DNA of 12,650 nucleotides from Larix sibirica. Taxonomy: Eukaryota > Streptophyta > Pinopsida > Pinales > Pinaceae. Within the stretch, counting starts at the first letter, position 1, and each line of letters starts with the position of its first letter. The stretch covers positions 1 to 12,650 of the forward strand of contig NWUY0304649037.1 in NCBI GenBank assembly GCA_004151065.3, written 5' to 3'. Positions 8,570-12,650 of the stretch are shown one piece after another. Made by a program: the position numbers and the translations under genes. A model generated the notes under the pieces. It saw only the letters and a program-made list of their open reading frames with translations, ran no database searches and was not told the origin of the DNA.

Positions 8570-9164
8570 TTGATAGTATTTCTTTGGGCATTATTATGTC
8601 AAACTGCAAAAACAAATTGCACTCCAAGGATCCCTTCAATCAAAGAAAGCCCAGCTCTTCAATTTAGGTTTTACTTTTACCCATTCTTCCACATGCCACA
8701 GATTTTTACTTCCCTGCTTTGATGGACACAAAATAGGCCACCAACATGGTAAAATAGTAGATCCAAAACCTCACCTTCAGGCATTGACTTAATATTAAAT
8801 TCTAATTAACAGTAAACATTGTATATTTACATAAGTATCCATACAACATCTTATGTGCTCTAATTATGATTTTACTAGATTTTTAGCATAAACACTACAG
8901 GAAATTCAGTCCAAGCTGATAGCTAATCAAACACCAAACATGATGCTAAAGATCAAATTAACAATTAACTAAAAACTTATAAATTTATAAAATTAAAATG
9001 CATAAGACAGCTAGTGGAATCTGTCTAGAGTGTCTGGCAGGTAACACTCTCCACTTCCTGAGGCTAAAGAGATGTGCCAGAACATTCAAAGCTTTGCGCC
9101 AAAAAAGGGTATAGCTAAATTGATAAATCCTCGATCCGAGCTCTATAGCTAGTCAATGGAAGTC

Positions 9165-9456
9165 AATGGGGTTGTGGCTCAGCAGTGAAGACAGTTACAT
9201 GCCAGGCCACCAACCAAGGTTCAACTCCCCTGGAGGCATGAAAAAGTAGTTGGGATCAGGAGAAAGTCTTGGGTAATTTTGACAAAAGTGTAACCCACTG
9301 TCAAGATTAGCCGAATGAACATACTTGTGTACAGTGGTCTTCATCTTGAGGGTCATTTCAGCTGTGCAAGCAAACCACTTGTACTGCCCAGCATCTTCAG
9401 GCCAGTTATAATGCTTCTCTTAGGTTTAAAGTAAGCAATTTCAAAAAAAACAAAAA
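9165..9456 (+). mobile_element. tRNA-derived SINE
   Basis: The head carries a pol III A box TGGCTCAGCAGTG (9175-9187) and a B box GGTTCAACTCC (9218-9228), 43 nt apart start to start, as in a tRNA gene. A body of about 225 bp follows, ending in an A-rich tail at 9443-9456. The repeat GTCAATGGG at 9162-9170 and 9465-9473 may be its target-site duplication, or part of the head shared with the next SINE. No cloverleaf is intact, so it is not a tRNA gene. Confidence 0.65.
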
Positions 9457-9464
9457 GTTCAACT

Positions 9465-9580
9465 GTCAATGGGATTGTCATTCAGCGGTGAAGGCAATGG
9501 TGCGTCAGGCAGCACTCCAAAGTTGTATTCTTCCATAGCACCAATAAACGATTGGAACAAACTTAAAGTCTGGGCTGTGT
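9465..9580 (+). mobile_element. Second, diverged SINE head
   Basis: GTCAATGGGATTGTCATTCA then GCGGTGAAG lines up with the SINE head at 9162-9190, and the similarity continues weakly through CAGGCAGCAC. The A-box region is recognisable but the B-box position reads GTTGTATTC, so it is probably transcriptionally dead. Its 3' end is not clear. Confidence 0.5.
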
Positions 9581-10053
9581 TACCTGATCCACAGGGATCT
9601 GAGGTGGGATCCGCAGATCTGCCAGGATCCACCATGCAGCCGGAACCCTCTTTGCCAGAAACAGATCCGGTTTGGAGGAAACGGATCCCATGCCAAAGCA
9701 CAAATAAGAAGAGGATCTCCCGTCTTGTGGAGCCATGGGCAAATTTGAAAACTCATTCTCTTTTGTGTAGGGTTTTTGACACTTGTAGGAACCCTGAGAC
9801 CCTGCCCCACAGACTAAGGATCTGCATTTGAGCATCAGGCTGAATGAGCACTGAGAACAGTAAAAGTGGAGATTCAAGAAAGCGATCTTCGGGCTGAGTG
9901 AGATGTGAGTGAGTGAGCTTCTGGAGTGAGAATGTGGGCAAGTAAGCTTTGGGCTCATAGCTGAGTGAGCACTCATAACATGGGCAAGTGACTGAGCTCG
10001 TTGTTGTTGGGCGGCTGAGACTCTTATCCCTGGCGGCTTACAGACTTATCCAT
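9581..10053. other. GC-richer unassigned block
   Basis: Base composition is clearly richer in G and C than the flanks. Overlapping open stretches on both strands (for example 9469-9831 plus and 9563-9976 minus) have no family match I recognise and look like by-products of low AT content. The block contains eight GATC sites within 9586-9717 and repeated GAGTGAG words at about 9895-9970. It is probably part of an unidentified mobile element. Confidence 0.5.
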
Positions 10054-10108
10054 GGAAGCAGTGACAGGAACGTGGAAGCAGTGACAGGAACGTAGAAGCA
10101 GTGACAGG
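10054..10108. repeat. 20-bp tandem repeat, 2.75 copies
   Basis: GGAAGCAGTGACAGGAACGT occurs at 10054 and 10074, then a partial third copy at 10094 with one change. It sits at the end of the GC-richer block. Confidence 0.95.
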
Positions 10109-10286
10109 TATTTTATTATTTGCGAATGTCAATAAATTATAAATTATACTTTTTCAACTGCTAATTCTGCTTATCCCAATTTATTTTCTAATTCTAATCC
10201 ACATGAAGGAATATTTGCCTGTATTAAGTTCTTAACTCCTATAGGATTAACTGTTGGAATACTGGATCTCCTTAGTGATTAACTCC

Positions 10287-10430
10287 TTATCTTAATTTAA
10301 CTTACAGAATAGCTGCTAAATTCTAGTTCTAGGTTATCTTTAGAATTAACTGTAGGCAAATTATCTTAATTTAACCTACAGCCTAACTGCTAAATTCTAA
10401 TTCTAGATTATCTTTAAAATTAGCTGTAGT
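10287..10430. repeat. 74-bp tandem duplication
   Basis: TTATCTTAATTTAAC starts both units (10287 and 10361), each continuing through CTGCTAAATTCTA and TTATCTTTA to AGCTGTAG or AACTGTAG. The two are clearly similar with scattered substitutions. Noncoding. Confidence 0.9.
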
Positions 10431-11081
10431 TGTTATCTTTAGGTTATATTCTCAGCACAATATTATTATTTGGATAGTTGGTTTGACAAACAATTAAAAA
10501 ACTAACTAGCTACAGTTTGCACAGAAAAGTATATTAGGGTAGACCCTGAATGGTTGTCTAGTGTGCATTTACGCCCATCTTGTCCATGCACCTGCTGACG
10601 AATGAACCATTTGGAAAAATGCAACATAAACCATCAGCCTTTCTAACAGACCATAGATAGCTCTGCTATCTGAACTTACTAGTCAGGTATTCATGCATAA
10701 TTATTAATTTCCTCATGTTTCCTTTACCTTTCAAATCCCAAATTAATTAGGTAGGAAAGCTACTTGGCTTGGCATTTGCTTCCTATGATATATAAAATAA
10801 TATTTTTGTAGTTGGGAATTATAACCTTGGGTCCTCTTCAATCCTTTTATTTCCAGTTATATCAAGTTGGTACTGTTTCAGGAGTTACCAATAAATTCCC
10901 TCCGATTATTCTGACAAAAGTTATTGCTTCTGATGATTACAATAATACAATGGTTGCATTAAAAAGATAATCCTCTTTTTTTCATATCCTAAACTTAAAG
11001 CCTTCTCTACAATGTAAATAATCATGAGTGATAGATGTCAAATATTTTACTAACCTGCCTTAGGAGCCTCTCTAACTCCTA
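10431..11081. other. AT-rich stretch, nothing recognised
   Basis: Between the 74-bp duplication and the hAT relic I see no reading frame with family character, no RNA gene and no clear repeat. It may include the 5' end of the hAT element, but no terminal inverted repeat could be fixed. Confidence 0.6.
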
Positions 11082-11189
11082 GTGATACTACCCCGCCATG
11101 TATTTCCAATTTTGCATTTACTTCAAATTGTAACCGGAATTCCTTTTCAATTGATGCAGTACTATAGACGTGGAACCTTCACAAAAAAG

Positions 11190-12545
11190 TGGGGGAAAAA
11201 GTACCACATGAATCTATTGTCGATAGACCCAAGATCTCCTTTATGGCAGTATGTGGCAATTCTCAGTAAAAATCCTAGGGGTGGTTAATACAAATGGAAA
11301 TGTAGTGAGTGAAAGAATATCTGAAATGGCTCATACGCTGGGGTGAATGACCATCTCACTGCACAGACTAAGACAGGGGTGCTGGTATGCACTAGTCCAA
11401 ATGATGCAAATGGAAAACCTGGACCAGGATTCCTGCAAAACTTATCTTTTAATGCACTTACCCCAGAATTACAGAGCCAAATAATAGAATGTGATAAAAT
11501 GCAAGAGCTGAACAGAAAACACAAGAGAGAAATAGATAGATATTAGAACCTAAGAAAGAACCCTTGTATTAGTGATGTCCAAAACAGAGAGTAATGTCTA
11601 TTTGCCTCTTCGAGGGGGCAACCTCCTATGAGCAGATCTCCAAATACGATAACAATCATTGATCCATTCCACAACCTTATCAATAGCAAAAAACCCTAAC
11701 TACCTATTGTCCCACTATTAAAGAGGGTCAACCATCTAGTGGGTCTTAATTAATAAAGAGACCCTTTTACATTTGAGTAACTATCAACCAACTATCTAAT
11801 ATGCCTTATTCAAAGGAGATGACCTCATACATCAATAAGGTACTCGTCAATATCCTCAAGGTAGAGTTGTTATGGCAGGACCGTGAAATATCTTTATGCA
11901 TCTTTGCAAGATGTTGATAGGAGACTTGCTAAGGGAAAACTCTTGTGCAAGGCTCTATAGCTAAGCCTCCATTTCATCTAGACCATCGATGTGACTAATG
12001 AAAAGGCCTACTCTGATACCTCTTGAAGCAACATTTAATAACCATGGCAAAGTAGTCGATGACTATGTAGCTTGTTGCATCTATGCAAATGAGCTAGCAT
12101 TCAATTTGGTGTGCTCCTCTTACTCGCAACAAATAATTAAGGTGGTCAATGATGCACCTATACAAGAGCCTTGGTTATGAAAAGGTTTACACCACTTTGT
12201 TGACATAAAAAAAACAATCCATGGATAAATAGTTCCAATCAATCTTGAATATATGGGTCGAAACAGGGGTGTCGATCGCCTCTAATGAATGGAGACCAAA
12301 AAAACCACCATTTAATAATGTTATTGCAATATGCTTATGAGGAGCAATGTTTTTGAAGGTTGTTGATTGCAACGGAGTGGATAAATATACAACATTCATC
12401 TCATGATTATTGATGCCATAAAGGGTGTGGGGCCACAAAATGTTGTCCAAGTCATAACAAACAATGCACAAGATTGTAGAGCGACAGCCTTAATTGTGGA
12501 GGGTCAATATGATCTCATCTGTTGGACTCCATGCACGATACAGTC
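11190..12545 (+). pseudogene. hAT-type transposase relic (BED finger plus DUF659/RNase H-like core)
   Basis: The first part (about 11190-11547) reads DPRSPLWQYVAILSKNP then YKWKCSE, GSYAGVNDHLTAQTKTG and VLVC, a BED-type finger of the plant DUF659 class. In-frame stops lie at 11286, 11310 and 11322; the one at 11310 replaces the expected second Cys. In another frame, YANELAFNLVCSSYSQQ (11998-12180) matches the DUF659 start. After further shifts come ETGVSIASNEW, GAMFLKVVDCNG, VVQVITNNAQDCRATAL and CWTPCTIQ (12221-12545). Both Asp positions of the transposase core (SDxW and TDNA) read Asn here. The frame is cut at 12546 by an LTR copy. It is a dead copy, and the C-terminal dimerisation part lies outside or is lost. 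Confidence 0.8.
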
Positions 12546-12650
12546 TGTAATATACCAAAAATTATATTACCATCATTATTGAAATTATTATTTATTAGGG
12601 TTAATATATAATTAGTTTAAATATGATAAGTCATGATCACTTAATAAAAG
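12546..12650 (+). mobile_element. Second copy of the same LTR, cut by window end, inside hAT
   Basis: From TGTAATATACC it matches 8343-8447 with 4 mismatches in 105 bp. It starts precisely where the hAT reading frame stops making sense, so it is an insertion in the hAT relic. No polypurine tract or primer-binding site precedes it, so it is unlikely to be the partner LTR of the copy at 8343. The left target sequence would be CAGTC (12541-12545). Confidence 0.75.

Larger units (their letters stand above)
7738..12650 (-). other. Intron 1 of importin alpha, incomplete in window
   Basis: Upstream of the first visible exon no minus-strand stretch encodes the Arg/Lys-rich IBB signature (of the type RRRREDNMVEIRK), so the first coding exon should lie past 12650. 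The interval is filled with solo LTR, SINE, duplications and a hAT relic. 7744-8337 and 8575-9150 hold no feature I can name. A mis-placed or lost first exon is the alternative. Confidence 0.6.

Noticed and set aside
9171-9235. A tRNA gene
   Set aside because: The A and B boxes are present but no acceptor or anticodon stem pairs properly, and a long body with an A-rich tail follows, so it is a SINE.
9469-9976. Overlapping open stretches of 76-137 codons on both strands
   Set aside because: Several frames are open at once because the block is richer in G and C. None shows a domain, and one begins inside a SINE head.
11374-11381. CAGGGGTG, the common hAT terminal sequence, here and again near 12265
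   Set aside because: Both copies fall inside the transposase reading frame, coding for the Thr-Gly-Val of the BED and core motifs, so they are not element ends.
12187-12471. Minus-strand open stretch of 94 codons
   Set aside because: It is antisense to the recognisable hAT core motifs, which lie on the plus strand.
8343-12650. The two LTR copies as the ends of one 4.2-kb retrotransposon
   Set aside because: The left copy has its own matching 5-bp flanks, no primer-binding site follows it, no polypurine tract precedes the right copy, and the sequence between holds SINE and hAT relics rather than gag-pol.
1-12650. CRISPR arrays, bacterial operons or toxin-type systems
   Set aside because: There are no regularly spaced repeats, ribosome-binding sites or compact gene strings. 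Splicing and element types are those of a plant nuclear genome.

Overview
The window looks like nuclear DNA from a land plant with a large, repeat-rich genome. One spliced gene with GT-AG introns runs on the minus strand. It is embedded in AT-rich DNA holding fragments of several plant transposable-element classes: L1-type LINE ends carrying an RNase H domain, a tRNA-type SINE, an LTR family, and a hAT transposase with a BED finger and DUF659. A gymnosperm would fit the long repeat-filled first intron, but that is inference; no sequence marker in the window fixes the clade.

The only gene I can support as probably functional is importin alpha (minus strand, 7737 down to 2945). Nine exons join in frame to give 464 residues: ARM repeats 1-10 and the C-terminal acidic segment with two FxFG-like endings. 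All eight internal introns have GT and AG ends and compatible phases. The upstream exon that should encode the N-terminal importin-beta-binding (IBB) domain, and the promoter, are not visible, so intron 1 extends beyond the window (more than 4.9 kb).

Layout. 1-192: unassigned. 193-883: a 5'-truncated LINE end (RNase H remnant) with a 16-bp target-site duplication, reworked by a 72-bp and a 68-bp tandem duplication. 884-2600: no gene; an old ~129-bp tandem duplication and an AT microsatellite. 2601-2944: probable 3' UTR of importin alpha, with short perfect hairpins and a possible UTR intron. 2945-7737: importin alpha exons; the 1.4-kb intron carries a second antisense LINE end whose RNA would close with a TTCG-loop hairpin before the A-tail, plus an old ~170-bp duplication. 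7738-12650: intron 1, holding a complete 227-bp solo LTR with matching 5-bp target duplications, a SINE with recognisable A and B boxes followed by a second SINE head, a more GC-rich unassigned block with a GATC cluster and 20-bp repeats, a 74-bp tandem duplication, and a dead hAT transposase gene cut at its right end by a second copy of the same LTR.

I see no new multi-gene system. The most rewarding details are the nested element history (same LTR family as a solo LTR and as an insertion into hAT), the SINE pair, the LINE with duplications across its integration junction, and the recurrence of tandem duplications of about 70 bp in unrelated places.
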